DNA from: Jiangella gansuensis DSM 44835
GTDB lineage: Bacteria; Actinomycetota; Actinomycetes; Jiangellales; Jiangellaceae
NCBI RefSeq assembly: GCF_000515395.1
Contig: NZ_KI911782.1
Span: 124,001-188,000, forward strand
DNA length: 64,000 nucleotides
Reading direction: 5' to 3'
The first letter of the stretch is position 1, and the number at the start of each line of letters is the position of its first letter. This document shows, one piece after another, positions 8,486-17,270 of the stretch. Made by a program: the position numbers and the translations under genes. The notes below the pieces were generated by a model that saw nothing but the letters and a program-made list of their open reading frames with translations, had not been told where the DNA came from and did not search any database.

Positions 8486-9091
8486 ATGTCGATCCGTCAC
8501 GGCCTCCTGGCCCTGCTCGAACGTTCCCCGATGTACGGCTACCAGCTACGGCACGAGTTCGAGCGGTCCACCGGGACGACGTGGCCATTGAACATCGGGC
8601 AGGTGTACACCACCCTCGCCCGGCTCGAACGCGACGGCATGGTCGAGCAGACCGGCGAGTCCGACGAGGACGGCAAGGTCGTCTACCGGCTCACCGACGC
8701 CGGCCACGCCGAGCTCACCGGCTGGTTCGCCACGCCCATCGCCGGCTCCGACCGGCCGCGGGACGAACTGGCCATCAAGGTGGCGCTCGCCGTCACCACG
8801 CCAGGCGTCGACGTCCGCGCCGTCTTGCAGACCCAGCGCACCGCGACCCTGCGGCACCTGCAGGAGCTGACCCGGCTCAAGGCCATGGCCGACGACACCG
8901 ACGACACGGTCTGGTTGCTCGTGCTCGACTCCATGGTGTTCCGCGCGGAGGCCGAGGTGCGCTGGCTCGATCACTCCGAGACCCGGCTGGCCCGGCTCGC
9001 TCCCCGCCCGGCCAGCTCGGCGCCGTCGCACCCGCTGCCGCGGGACGTCGCCGGCCCCGTCTCCGTCGACGACGAGTCGGTGTCCCGGTGA
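8486..9091 (+). CDS. PadR family transcriptional regulator
   Basis: The 201-residue protein opens with the PadR winged-HTH pattern (MSIRHGLLALLERSPMYGYQ then LNIGQVYTTLARLERDGMV), followed by a helical dimerisation part (about 100-175) and a Pro/Ser-rich tail. ATG 8486 was chosen because it follows the operator directly and fits the family N-terminus. Its stop overlaps the GTG of the ABC ATPase gene, so it heads an operon with the ATPase and FtsX permease. PadR proteins next to ABC exporters often respond to toxic compounds; that is inference here. Confidence 0.9.
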   Translation: MSIRHGLLALLERSPMYGYQLRHEFERSTGTTWPLNIGQVYTTLARLERDGMVEQTGESDEDGKVVYRLTDAGHAELTGWFATPIAGSDRPRDELAIKVALAVTTPGVDVRAVLQTQRTATLRHLQELTRLKAMADDTDDTVWLLVLDSMVFRAEAEVRWLDHSETRLARLAPRPASSAPSHPLPRDVAGPVSVDDESVSR

Positions 9092-9819
9092 GCGCCGACG
9101 TCGTGCTCGAACTGCGAGCAGTGAGCCGATCGCACGGCGACGGCGCCACCGAGGTGCACGCGTTGCGAGCCGTCAGTCTCCAACTGCGCGCCGGTGAGCT
9201 GGTGGCCGTCATGGGCCCGTCCGGATCGGGCAAGAGCACGCTGCTGCTCCTGGCCGGCGGACTCGACCAGCCGACCGACGGCGCCGTGCTGGTCGAGGGA
9301 ACCGACCTGTCCACGCTGAACCGCACGCAGCAGGCCGCCATCCGCCGCACCAGCCTCGGCTACGTCTTCCAGGACCTCAACCTCATCCCGGCGCTGACGG
9401 CGGCCGAGAACGTCGCACTGCCCCGTGAACTCGACGGCGTGCGCACCCGGACCGCCCGTGCCGAGGCGTTGGCGGCGCTCGACGAGATCGGTGTCGGCGA
9501 GCTCGCCGACCGGTTCCCCGACGAGATGTCCGGTGGTCAGCAGCAACGGGTCGCCATCGCCCGCGCGCTGGTCGGACCCCGCCGGCTGGTGCTGGCCGAC
9601 GAGCCCACCGGAGCGCTCGACTCGCACACCGGCGACGAGGTCCTACGCGTCCTACGCAGTCGATGCGACGGCGGCGCCTCCGGTCTGCTGGTGACGCACG
9701 AGGCCCGGCACGCCGCGTGGGCCGACCGCGTGGTCTTCCTCCGTGACGGCGCCATGGTCGACGACACCGGCGTCGCACCTCAGCCCGAGGTCCTGCTCGG
9801 CTCGGACGGTGGGGCATGA
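9088..9819 (+). CDS. ABC transporter ATP-binding protein (MacB/LolD type)
   Basis: The 243-residue ATPase has Walker A GPSGSGKST (about residue 40), Q-loop in YVFQDLNLIP, signature MSGGQQQRVAIARAL, Walker B LVLADEPTGALD and the switch His in VTHEARH. This subclass powers FtsX-fold transporters that drive mechanical work or export. GTGA overlaps the PadR stop and ATGA overlaps the permease start, so the three proteins are translationally coupled. Confidence 0.92.
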   Translation: MSADVVLELRAVSRSHGDGATEVHALRAVSLQLRAGELVAVMGPSGSGKSTLLLLAGGLDQPTDGAVLVEGTDLSTLNRTQQAAIRRTSLGYVFQDLNLIPALTAAENVALPRELDGVRTRTARAEALAALDEIGVGELADRFPDEMSGGQQQRVAIARALVGPRRLVLADEPTGALDSHTGDEVLRVLRSRCDGGASGLLVTHEARHAAWADRVVFLRDGAMVDDTGVAPQPEVLLGSDGGA

Positions 9820-12533
9820 GCGTGCGGGGACGCGGGTGGCGACCCGCGCTGCGCATCGCCCGTCGCCAGGTCCGTCGCAACCTGGGCCGGTCGGTGCTCG
9901 TCGCCGCCCTGGTGGGTCTCCCGGTAGCGGGCGCGACCATCGTCGAGGTCCTGGTCCGCACCGTCGATGCGCCGGAGCGTTGGACGCATCAGCAGATCGG
10001 CGACGCCGACGCGGCCATCGAGGTCTCCGCCTGGTTCGAACTACCCATGCAAACCGAGCGCGACGTGCTGGTCGGCTGGGTGCCGGGGGTCACGGAGGAG
10101 ATCGATCCGCAGCGCGACCCGCGCGCCGTCGATGTCGCGGAGCTGCTGCCGGCCGGCACGGTGCTCGTGCCTCAGGCCCAGACCTACAGCACCGGGGTCA
10201 GCTACGACGATCTCACTGTCCGCAGTGAGCTCCAGGTCGCGGTCTTCGATGCGGACCTCACCGACCACGTGGTCCGGCTGGAAGGTGGGCGGTGGCCCGA
10301 GTCCGGCGACGAGGTCATGGTGTCGACGGCGCTCGCCGAACGGCTGGACCTGACCGACGACGACGGCGTCCTGCCCGCCGCCACCCTGACGTTCCCGGAC
10401 GGGCCCGAGGTCCGGGTGACCGGGACCGCGATCGACCCGTTCGGGCTCGACGAGGAGAAGGTCGTGGCCGCGCCTGGGTCACAGGCCGCGACCTTCGCCC
10501 AGGCCACGCTCGATGGCTCGCAGGAGTCGCGCGGCACGATGCCCGGTAACGTCACCTACCTGGCCGACCTGCCGGCGGGCGTCGACGCGATGGACCTGGT
10601 GATGCCGCTGGCCGGCGAGGGTGTCCGGGTGGCTCCGCGCGACGTCCTGCTCAACCCGGATGACTACATGCCGGACAGCTATACCGTGACGTCGGCCTCG
10701 TCGGCCAGCACTGCCGCACTGGTGGCGCTGGTGGTAGGGCTCGGGCTGCTGGAGGTGGTGCTGCTCGCCGGGGCGGCGTTCGCCGTCGGTGCCCGGCGCC
10801 AGGTCCGCGACCTGGGGCTGATGGCCGCCGCCGGCGCCACCGCGAACCAGGTCCGCAGGACGGTCCTCGCCCAGGGCATCGTGCTGGGTGGTCTGGGTGC
10901 GGCCATGGGCGTCGTGGCGGGCGCGGCCATCGTGGTCGGAGGCCGGCCCGTCTGGGAACGGATCGTCGGTGAGTTCATCGAGAGCTGGCACTTCAACTGG
11001 GTGGTGATCGCAGTCGCCGCCGGCGTCGGCGTACTGTCCGGTCTCGCCGCGGCCGTCGTTCCCGCCCGGGGCGCCGCTCGGATGAGGCCGGTCGACGCGC
11101 TGGCCCGGCGCTTCCGCACCTCCCGCATCGCGGCCAGGTTGCCCGTGGTCGGTCTTGTGCTGATCCTGGTCGGCGGAAGTGGTGCGCTCCTGGCCAGCCG
11201 GATGCTGGCCGGCGGGCTGAGGGAGTACGGCGAAGCCCTGCAACGGCTGGCCGGTACCGGCGTGTCCGTCGAGGCGCCGAACTCGGCGGCCTACGTCATC
11301 GCGCAGCTCGCCGGTGCCGTGCTCGTCATCACCGGCCTGCTGATCAGCCTGCCCGGCCTGATCTCGGTGCTGGCCCGCGGCGCGCACCGCTTGGGCATCT
11401 CGCCGCGGATGGCGTTGCGCGACGCGGCTCGGCACCGGCACCGCACCGCGCCCGCAGTGGCCGCCATCGTCATCGTGGTGGCCGGTTCGACGGGGATGGC
11501 GTTCGGCCTGGGCGGTACCCAGCGAGCCGACGAGCTTCGTTACGTCCCGGCGGTTCCCGACGACGTCATGTACGTCGAGCCCAACGGGTTGAGCGACGCT
11601 GACATCGAACGGACGACCGAGGCGGCGGTACAGATCGCACTCGATGTCCTGCCGGATGCCCGGACCGTCGAGTCGCGCGACACCGCGCACGGTGTCGTCT
11701 ACCCAGGGCCGGCCGATGCCTCGGCGGCCGGCTGTCCGGAGTGTGTGGTCCACGGGTCACTGGGTCTGGCGGTCGCCGACGCCGACGTCATGGAACTGGC
11801 GGCCGGGCGGGCTCCGTCGCAGGCAGAACTGGATGCCGTCGCCGCCGGCCAGGTGGTGGTCTACAACGAGTCGTACGTGGACGCCGACGGCAACGCCGTG
11901 ATCGAGGTGTACAGCGACGACCTGGAGCCCACACGCCTCGTACTGCCCGGTCATGCGGTCACCGGTGGCGGCACCTACGAGCGGCTACCCGGCGCGTTCG
12001 CATCCGCCGAAACACTGGCGGCGGCGGACATCCTCGTCGAGGGGACATCGACGTATGTGGTGCACGGCGACGCCGGCCAGGACCAAGTCGACGAGACCAT
12101 GATCGCGGCGGAGGCGGCGGGCGCACGGCTCGTCGTCGCGGAACCGCCGGAGCAGGGTGGCCACCCCGCCGCGCTGGGGCTGACGGTGGCCTCCGGGTTC
12201 GTCACCCTGGTCGGCGTGGCCATCGCCGTGTCGCTGGCGGCGGCCGAGGGTCGCGCCGACCTGGCAACGCTCGCCGCGGTCGGTGCCCCGCCCCGCCGCC
12301 GTCGCAGCCTGGCCGGCGCGCAGGCGTTCGTCGTCGGCGGCATCGGGGTGGTGCTCGGCTCGGGGCTGGGGGTCTATTTCGCGTACCTGGCGTGGCCGGC
12401 CCTGGGTCTACCCCATTTCGTCTGGTCCTGGGAGACGCTCGTGGTCACCGGGGTCGTGGTGCCGGTCCTGGCCGTGCTCGTCGCGGTGGCCTGCACCCCG
12501 AGCCGGTTGCCGATGGCGCGGAGGCTGGAATGA
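9816..12533 (+). CDS. FtsX-like ABC transporter permease
   Basis: The 905-residue membrane protein has an N-terminal helix (about 28-50), a long extracellular segment (about 55-290), a first FtsX domain with three helices (about 296-430), two central helices, a second extracellular segment (about 560-785) and a second FtsX domain (about 790-900). That is the two-domain MacB/FtsX-like architecture of actinobacterial exporters. It works with the ATPase encoded just upstream. The substrate cannot be inferred. Confidence 0.9.
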   Translation: MSVRGRGWRPALRIARRQVRRNLGRSVLVAALVGLPVAGATIVEVLVRTVDAPERWTHQQIGDADAAIEVSAWFELPMQTERDVLVGWVPGVTEEIDPQRDPRAVDVAELLPAGTVLVPQAQTYSTGVSYDDLTVRSELQVAVFDADLTDHVVRLEGGRWPESGDEVMVSTALAERLDLTDDDGVLPAATLTFPDGPEVRVTGTAIDPFGLDEEKVVAAPGSQAATFAQATLDGSQESRGTMPGNVTYLADLPAGVDAMDLVMPLAGEGVRVAPRDVLLNPDDYMPDSYTVTSASSASTAALVALVVGLGLLEVVLLAGAAFAVGARRQVRDLGLMAAAGATANQVRRTVLAQGIVLGGLGAAMGVVAGAAIVVGGRPVWERIVGEFIESWHFNWVVIAVAAGVGVLSGLAAAVVPARGAARMRPVDALARRFRTSRIAARLPVVGLVLILVGGSGALLASRMLAGGLREYGEALQRLAGTGVSVEAPNSAAYVIAQLAGAVLVITGLLISLPGLISVLARGAHRLGISPRMALRDAARHRHRTAPAVAAIVIVVAGSTGMAFGLGGTQRADELRYVPAVPDDVMYVEPNGLSDADIERTTEAAVQIALDVLPDARTVESRDTAHGVVYPGPADASAAGCPECVVHGSLGLAVADADVMELAAGRAPSQAELDAVAAGQVVVYNESYVDADGNAVIEVYSDDLEPTRLVLPGHAVTGGGTYERLPGAFASAETLAAADILVEGTSTYVVHGDAGQDQVDETMIAAEAAGARLVVAEPPEQGGHPAALGLTVASGFVTLVGVAIAVSLAAAEGRADLATLAAVGAPPRRRRSLAGAQAFVVGGIGVVLGSGLGVYFAYLAWPALGLPHFVWSWETLVVTGVVVPVLAVLVAVACTPSRLPMARRLE

Positions 12534-12676
12534 GCGACATCGTTGTGCGCCGCGCCCGGCAGGTAGCGCGGCGGCGGACCCTGCAGGTCTTGGCGCTGCG
12601 ACGCGCGGAAGCCGCCTCCCGGCCCGAGGGGCGGCGACCACCACGACGGCCGTCCGGACGGTCCGGCGGAGGCTGA
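12530..12676 (+). CDS. Possible 48-residue Arg-rich protein
   Basis: An ATG overlaps the stop of the FtsX permease (ATGA), the same arrangement used twice upstream in this operon, and opens a 48-codon frame beginning MSDIVVRRARQVARRR and ending in an Arg/Pro/Gly-rich tail. About a third of its residues are Arg, so it would be strongly basic. I recognise no family. Chance open frames of this length are common in GC-rich DNA, so it may not be real. Confidence 0.3.
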   Translation: MSDIVVRRARQVARRRTLQVLALRRAEAASRPEGRRPPRRPSGRSGGG

Positions 12677-12725
12677 TCTCGACCCGGGTGCCGTGAGACG
12701 GGCTCCGAGGGGTGAAGATGGTCCC

Positions 12726-13310
12726 ATGACAGAGCCGAACGAGAACACCGAACGCCGAGAGTCCGCCAACGGTGGCGAGCAGCGCGTCGTGGTGGTCGGG
12801 CCTGAGGGCATGGCTGTCGAGGGTCCCACGGGCGACCAGGACGAACAACGCTCGCTCACCGACCTGGTCGAGCAGCCCGCGAAAGTCATGCGCATCGGCA
12901 GCATGATCAAGCAGCTGCTGGACGAGGTGAAGGCCGCTCCGTTGGACGAGGCGAGCCGGCGCCGGCTGGGCGAGATCCACCGCGCCTCGCTCGACGAGCT
13001 GGAGGACGGGCTGGCGCCGGAGCTCGTCGACGAGCTCGAGCGTCTCGCGTTGCCGTTCGGCGACGACACCGTCCCCACCGACGCGGAACTGCGGGTGGCG
13101 CAGGCGCAGCTGGTCGGCTGGCTGGAGGGCCTGTTCCACGGCATCCAGACCACGCTGTTCGCTCAGCAGATGGCGGCGCGGGCACAGCTGGAGCAGATGC
13201 GCCGGGCACTCCCGCCGGGGGTGCAGATGGCTCCGGGCCAGATGCCCGGTGCTGGTGGGCCGGCCGAGCAGCCGGACGACCGCGAGCGCGGCAGCGGCAT
13301 GTACCTCTGA
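12726..13310 (+). CDS. bpa: Bacterial proteasome activator (Bpa/PafE family)
   Basis: The 194-residue protein has a disordered acidic N-terminus (1-40), a helical core (about 45-165; LTDLVEQPAKVMRIGSMIKQ is typical) and a disordered tail ending GSGMYL. Bpa of mycobacteria forms a dodecameric ring that opens the 20S proteasome through a C-terminal GQYL motif; here the last four residues are GMYL, keeping the penultimate Tyr. It should deliver unfolded proteins to the proteasome without ATP. ATG 12726 was chosen over an upstream start because the family begins at the acidic tail. Confidence 0.85.
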   Translation: MTEPNENTERRESANGGEQRVVVVGPEGMAVEGPTGDQDEQRSLTDLVEQPAKVMRIGSMIKQLLDEVKAAPLDEASRRRLGEIHRASLDELEDGLAPELVDELERLALPFGDDTVPTDAELRVAQAQLVGWLEGLFHGIQTTLFAQQMAARAQLEQMRRALPPGVQMAPGQMPGAGGPAEQPDDRERGSGMYL

Positions 13311-13331
13311 CAGTCGCGGCCGGGTGGCGCG

Positions 13332-13379
13332 CCTGACCGAGCGGCTCGGCGACGACGGTCGCGAGCCGGCTCGGTCAGG
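13332..13379. terminator. Bidirectional terminator between bpa and the DUF6918-like gene
   Basis: CCTGACCGAGC (13332-13342) pairs with GCTCGGTCAGG (13369-13379), and the stem continues inward with GGCTCG/CGAGCC after a one-base bulge. It lies between two convergent genes. There is no T-run on either side. Confidence 0.65.
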
Positions 13380-13404
13380 TGGCTGAGATCATCCGGGGTG
13401 ACCG

Positions 13405-13860
13405 TCAGGCGGTGGCGCGGGCGTGGCTCTCGATGACGGTGGCCAGCCGCGGCAGCGCCTCCTCGACGTGCTTCTGCCCTTGCGGGCGCAGCTTGCTGTA
13501 GACCTTCTTGACGCTGTCGCGCTGCGACGCCGCGGCGCGGGCGTCGGTAACACCGAGCAGCGCGTCGGCGACCTCGGCGCGCCGGCCCTCGAAGTAGTCG
13601 GCCAGCGAACCGCCGCCGGTGGCCTGGAAGTCGGCGTAGAACGGCTCGGCGCGCTCGACGAAGGAGTCGAGCATGCTGTCGATGGCCTCGGGGACGAAGC
13701 TCGCGTTGATCTTCTTCAGGACCGCGTAACCCCCCTTGACCGCCATACCGGAGACGCCGCTCTTGTCCGAGACCTCGGCGTCGACGAGCTGGTGGAGGTC
13801 CTTCACGACGGCCGGCCGGCGGCTGGGGTCGAGGAGGATCTCGCGGAGAGTGTCAGCCAT
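13405..13860 (-). CDS. Conserved actinobacterial protein, DUF6918-like
   Basis: The 151-residue soluble helical protein begins MADTLREILLDPSRRPAVVK and has a central ALLGVTDARAAASQRDSVKK segment. It resembles a small actinobacterial family that I recall as DUF6918; no catalytic motif is visible. ATG 13860 has GAAGGGC upstream. It is convergent with bpa across a strong hairpin. The function is unknown. Confidence 0.65.
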   Translation of the reverse strand: MADTLREILLDPSRRPAVVKDLHQLVDAEVSDKSGVSGMAVKGGYAVLKKINASFVPEAIDSMLDSFVERAEPFYADFQATGGGSLADYFEGRRAEVADALLGVTDARAAASQRDSVKKVYSKLRPQGQKHVEEALPRLATVIESHARATA

Positions 13861-13883
13861 GTGGATGTGCCCTTCACTATTGA

Positions 13884-14047
13884 AATGATCATGCTCTGGT
13901 GCCGTGCTCCGCCACTGTAGAACACGAAGATCGAGCGAGCGAAAAGCGGCTTTGGTCGCGCTTGTCGGTGCACGCTACGGGCGGTCGAAGAGACAACGCC
14001 CGGCCGTCGGCCACCGGTTCCGCCGAGCGCCACGCGGCATGATCATT
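13884..14047. repeat. 11-bp inverted repeat bounding a gene-free gap
   Basis: AATGATCATGC (13884-13894) and its exact reverse complement (14037-14047) bracket the gap between the DUF6918-like gene and the HAD gene. The left arm continues with a 12-nt spacer and GTGCTCC, the same spacing as in the dispersed TGATCAC repeats, so it may be a decayed copy. The right arm overlaps the HAD stop codon. Confidence 0.35.
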
Positions 14048-14858
14048 CCGATGCGGCGAAGTGGGTGTCCAGGAGGGCGGCGAGGCCGTCGTCCTCGACA
14101 TCGCCGCAGACCTCGTCGGCCGCAGCCTTGACGTCGTCGGGAGCCTGGCCCATCGCCACGCCGAGCCGGGCCCAGCGCAGCATCTCGAGGTCGTTGTGGC
14201 CGTCGCCGACCGCCATGGCGTCGGCAGCGGACAGGCCCAGGTGCGACGCCACCAGGCTCAGTCCGGACGCCTTCGAGACACCTTCGGGCATGATGTCCAG
14301 CCAGGCGGTGTAGCCGATGGCGTAGTCGACACTGGGCAGGCCGGAGTCGCGGGCGATCTCGCGCAGCCGCTCGCGGTCGCCGTTGGGCCACCTCACCACC
14401 AGGCGGGTGACCGGCCGGGCGATCAGTTCGTCGTGCTCGACCACGACGACCTCACCGTCGAGGTCGCCGGTGGGGAACTCACCGGTGACGCGGTATCCGC
14501 GGCCGAGTTCCTCGACCGCCAGGACGGCGTCCGGGATCTGCTCGGTGAAGTACCGCACCGGGTCGCTGACGTCGAACGTGACGACGTCGGCCGGCGTGCG
14601 GGTGGCGACGTCGACCACCACGGCACCGTTCGAACAGACCGCGTATCCGTCCTTCAACCCGAGGTGGTCGAAGAGCGCCACCGTGGAGTGCAGCGACCGG
14701 CCGGTTGCGATGACGATGTGCGAGCCGGCGTCGCGGACCCGCCGCACCGCGTCGGCCACCGCCGGGCGCGGCGGGTCGTGGAACTCCGCGTACGTGACCA
14801 GGGTGCCGTCGACGTCCAGCGCGACGAGTCCTGGCCGCCAGCCGTTTCCGGCCGTCAC
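14043..14858 (-). CDS. HAD superfamily hydrolase, Cof/IIB subfamily
   Basis: The 271-residue phosphatase has motif [10 protein letters not shown] (about residues 13-21), motif [10 protein letters not shown] and motif [13 protein letters not shown], with the large C2-type cap of Cof-like sugar phosphatases or phosphoglycolate-type enzymes. GTG 14858 overlaps the serS stop (GTGA), so it is translationally coupled to serS; this pairing is common in actinobacteria. The substrate is unknown. Confidence 0.85.
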   Translation of the reverse strand: MTAGNGWRPGLVALDVDGTLVTYAEFHDPPRPAVADAVRRVRDAGSHIVIATGRSLHSTVALFDHLGLKDGYAVCSNGAVVVDVATRTPADVVTFDVSDPVRYFTEQIPDAVLAVEELGRGYRVTGEFPTGDLDGEVVVVEHDELIARPVTRLVVRWPNGDRERLREIARDSGLPSVDYAIGYTAWLDIMPEGVSKASGLSLVASHLGLSAADAMAVGDGHNDLEMLRWARLGVAMGQAPDDVKAAADEVCGDVEDDGLAALLDTHFAASE

Positions 14859-16117
14859 CGGGTGACCGGTTCGAGGACGTCGCGGCCACCGAGGTAAGGA
14901 CGCAGGGCGGCGGGAACACGCACCGAGCCGTCGGGCTGCTGGTGGTTCTCGAGGATGGCCACGATCCACCGGGTGGTACCGAGGGTGCCGTTCAGGGTGG
15001 CCACCGGGCGGGTGCCGGTGTCGGTGCGTTCCCGTACCCCCAGCCGGCGGGCCTGGAACGTCGTGCAGTTGGACGTGGACGACAGCTCCAGCCAGCGCGA
15101 CTGCGACGGCAGCCAGGCCTCGCAGTCGAACTTGCGCGCGGCGCTGGACCCGAGGTCGCCGGCGGCGACGTCGATCACGCGGTACGGAACCTCGATGGCG
15201 GCCAGCATCTGCTCCTCCCAACCCAGCAGACGCGCGTGCTCGTCGGCCGCGTCCTCCTGCCGGCAATAGGAGAACATCTCCACCTTCTGGAACTGGTGAA
15301 CGCGGATGATCCCGCGGGTGTCCTTTCCGTAAGAACCCGCCTCGCGCCGGTAGCAGGCCGACCAGCCGGCGTAACGCAGCGGCCCGTCGGACAGATCGAC
15401 GATCTCGTCCGAGTGGTATCCGGCCAACGCGACCTCGCTGGTGCCGACGAGGTAGAGGTCGTCGGCCTCCAGGCGGTAGACCTCGTCGGCGTGCGCGCCG
15501 AGGAAGCCGGTACCGCGCATGACCTCGGGCCGGACCAGCGTCGGCGTGATGACCGGCGTGAACCCGGCCGCGGCCGCCGTGCTCATGGCCAGGTTGAGGA
15601 TGCCGAGTTCCAGCTGCGCGCCGACGCCGGTGAGGAAGTAGAACCGGGCACCGGACACCTTCGCGCCGCGCTCGGTGTCGATGGCGCGCAGCCCCTCCCC
15701 CAATTCCAGGTGGTCGCGGACGGTCTCCAGCGACGGCTTCTCACCGACCTCGCGCAGCACGACGTAGTCGTCCTCGCCGCCGGCGGGCACACCGTCGAGA
15801 ACGAGGTTGGACGGCACCAGCGACAGCTCGTCGAGCTGCTGCTGCGCCGCGGCGGCTGCGGCCTCGGCGGCCTTCACGGCGGCGGACAGCTCGCGGGTTT
15901 TGGCCAGCAGTGCCTGCTTCTCGTCACCGGACGCCTGCGGGATCAGCTTGCCGAGGCTCTTCTGCTCCGCACGCAGCCGCTCGAACTCGCTCAGCGAGGA
16001 GCGCCGGGACTCGTCGGCGGCGAACAGCTGGTCGACGACGTCGACGCTTTCGCCGCGGGCGCGTTGCGAGGCACGGACACGGTCGGGATCCTCACGGATC
16101 AGGCGCAGATCTAGCAC
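14855..16117 (-). CDS. serS: Seryl-tRNA synthetase
   Basis: The 420-residue class II synthetase has an N-terminal coiled-coil tRNA-binding arm (about 1-110, starting [20 protein letters not shown]). The catalytic core carries [10 protein letters not shown], motif 2 ([20 protein letters not shown]) and motif 3 near the C-terminus ([19 protein letters not shown]). It charges tRNA-Ser in the cytosol. TACCCT lies 7 nt before the GTG, so the transcript looks leaderless, leaving no room for a T-box leader. Confidence 0.95.
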   Translation of the reverse strand: MLDLRLIREDPDRVRASQRARGESVDVVDQLFAADESRRSSLSEFERLRAEQKSLGKLIPQASGDEKQALLAKTRELSAAVKAAEAAAAAAQQQLDELSLVPSNLVLDGVPAGGEDDYVVLREVGEKPSLETVRDHLELGEGLRAIDTERGAKVSGARFYFLTGVGAQLELGILNLAMSTAAAAGFTPVITPTLVRPEVMRGTGFLGAHADEVYRLEADDLYLVGTSEVALAGYHSDEIVDLSDGPLRYAGWSACYRREAGSYGKDTRGIIRVHQFQKVEMFSYCRQEDAADEHARLLGWEEQMLAAIEVPYRVIDVAAGDLGSSAARKFDCEAWLPSQSRWLELSSTSNCTTFQARRLGVRERTDTGTRPVATLNGTLGTTRWIVAILENHQQPDGSVRVPAALRPYLGGRDVLEPVTR

Positions 16118-16124
16118 GCCCCTG

Positions 16125-16130
16125 AGGGTA
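16125..16130 (-). promoter_or_regulatory. -10 element (TACCCT) for a leaderless serS transcript
   Basis: On the minus strand TACCCT is followed by 7 nt and the GTG start of serS, with no SD sequence between. A leaderless start is inferred from spacing alone. Confidence 0.4.
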
Positions 16131-16171
16131 TCCGCCGGGCAGCTGCGAGCGCTCGCCGGTTTCCGCCACTA

Positions 16172-16244
16172 CCAGGCGTCCTCCCGCTTCAGCAGGCAAG
16201 CATTCCTGGTGGAGCGGGAACACCCATGCCGAGCGTGATCATTT
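16172..16244 (-). repeat. Dispersed hairpin repeat, copy B
   Basis: This is the reverse-oriented copy between serS and pheA. On the minus strand it reads AATGATCACGCTCGGCATGG followed by the TCCCGC...GCGGGA stem around the conserved AATGCTTGCCTG loop and ends GGACGCCTGG. It differs from copy A at only a few positions and lies 6 nt from the pheA stop. Confidence 0.8.
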
Positions 16245-16250
16245 CCGGGG

Positions 16251-17186
16251 TCAGCCGCGCAGGTGGTCCAGCCAGGATGCGGCGTCGGCGAAGTCCGCGT
16301 TGGAGGTTCCGGGCCGGACCGGCGGCCGGATACCGTCGGCGCGCGGGTACGACCCGAGGAAGCGCACCGTGCCACAGACCCGCTTCAGCCCCATCATCGC
16401 CTCACCGACCCGGGCGTCGGCCACGTGACCCTCGACGTCGATGGCGAAGCAGTAGCGGCCCATGCCGTTGCCGGTGGGCCGTGACTCGATGCGGGTGAGG
16501 TTGACGCCCCGGGTGGCGAACTGCTCGAGGATCTCCAGCAGCGCGCCGGGGTGGTCGTCGCGGATGAAGGCCACCAGTGTGGTCTTGTCCGAGCCGGTCG
16601 GGCGGGCCGGCTTGCCCGGCGCTGTGACGAGCACGAAGCGGGTGACCGCGTCGGAATCCTCGCCGATGTCGGATGCCAGCGCGGTGAGGCCGTAACGTTC
16701 ACCCGCCAGCGGCGCGGCGATGGCGGCGTCGTAGGGCGCTCCGTCCGGGCCGGGGGTGCGTGCGGCGACCGCCGAGGCGGCGGCGGCCGTGGACGGGCCT
16801 AGCGAGATCGTGGCCTCCGGCAGCTTGGCGCTGACCCATGCCCGGCACTGTGCCTCGGCCACCGGGTGGGTGAGGATGCGGCGGACCTCGGCGAGGTCGA
16901 GGCCGGGCCGTGCCAGCAGGGTGAACGTCACCGGCAGCAGGACCTCGGCGGTGATGGAGACCGGCTCACCGCGGATCAGCTCGTCCAGGGTGGCGTTGAC
17001 CGAGCCCTCCACCGAGTTCTCGACCGGGACGACGGCCCCGGTGACCTCGCCGGCGCGGGCGGCGTTGATGGCCGCGTGCACGCTCGGGAAGGGCTCGAGC
17101 TCCGCACCGGCCAGCGCGGGGAAACGCAGCGCGGCTGCCTCGGTGAACGTCGCCTCCGGCCCCAGGTAGGCGTAGCGGTGGGTCAT
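16251..17186 (-). CDS. pheA: Prephenate dehydratase
   Basis: The 311-residue enzyme converts prephenate to phenylpyruvate in phenylalanine synthesis. The N-terminus RYAYLGPEATFTEAAAL, the VPVENSVEGSVNATLDEL segment and the catalytic Thr in the DAVTRF motif are all present. A C-terminal ACT domain (about 205-285) contains ESRPTG, the usual phenylalanine-binding signature, so feedback control is expected. There is no chorismate mutase domain, as usual for actinobacterial PheA. TAGGCT 6 nt before the ATG suggests a leaderless message. Confidence 0.93.
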   Translation of the reverse strand: MTHRYAYLGPEATFTEAAALRFPALAGAELEPFPSVHAAINAARAGEVTGAVVPVENSVEGSVNATLDELIRGEPVSITAEVLLPVTFTLLARPGLDLAEVRRILTHPVAEAQCRAWVSAKLPEATISLGPSTAAAASAVAARTPGPDGAPYDAAIAAPLAGERYGLTALASDIGEDSDAVTRFVLVTAPGKPARPTGSDKTTLVAFIRDDHPGALLEILEQFATRGVNLTRIESRPTGNGMGRYCFAIDVEGHVADARVGEAMMGLKRVCGTVRFLGSYPRADGIRPPVRPGTSNADFADAASWLDHLRG

Positions 17187-17192
17187 TCCAGC

Positions 17193-17198
17193 AGCCTA
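17193..17198 (-). promoter_or_regulatory. -10 element (TAGGCT) for a leaderless pheA transcript
   Basis: TAGGCT on the minus strand is separated from the pheA ATG by 6 nt and no SD is present. The inference rests on spacing only. Confidence 0.4.
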
Positions 17199-17270
17199 GT
17201 GTGTCGACCTGGCCACAATTCATGCCGTCGGCGCTTGTCGATCCGGCCGGTGCGGATACGGTCAACCTTG

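Noticed and set aside
16118-16171. T-box leader upstream of serS
   Set aside because: A -10 lies 7 nt before the start codon, so there is no leader, and no T-box sequence is seen.
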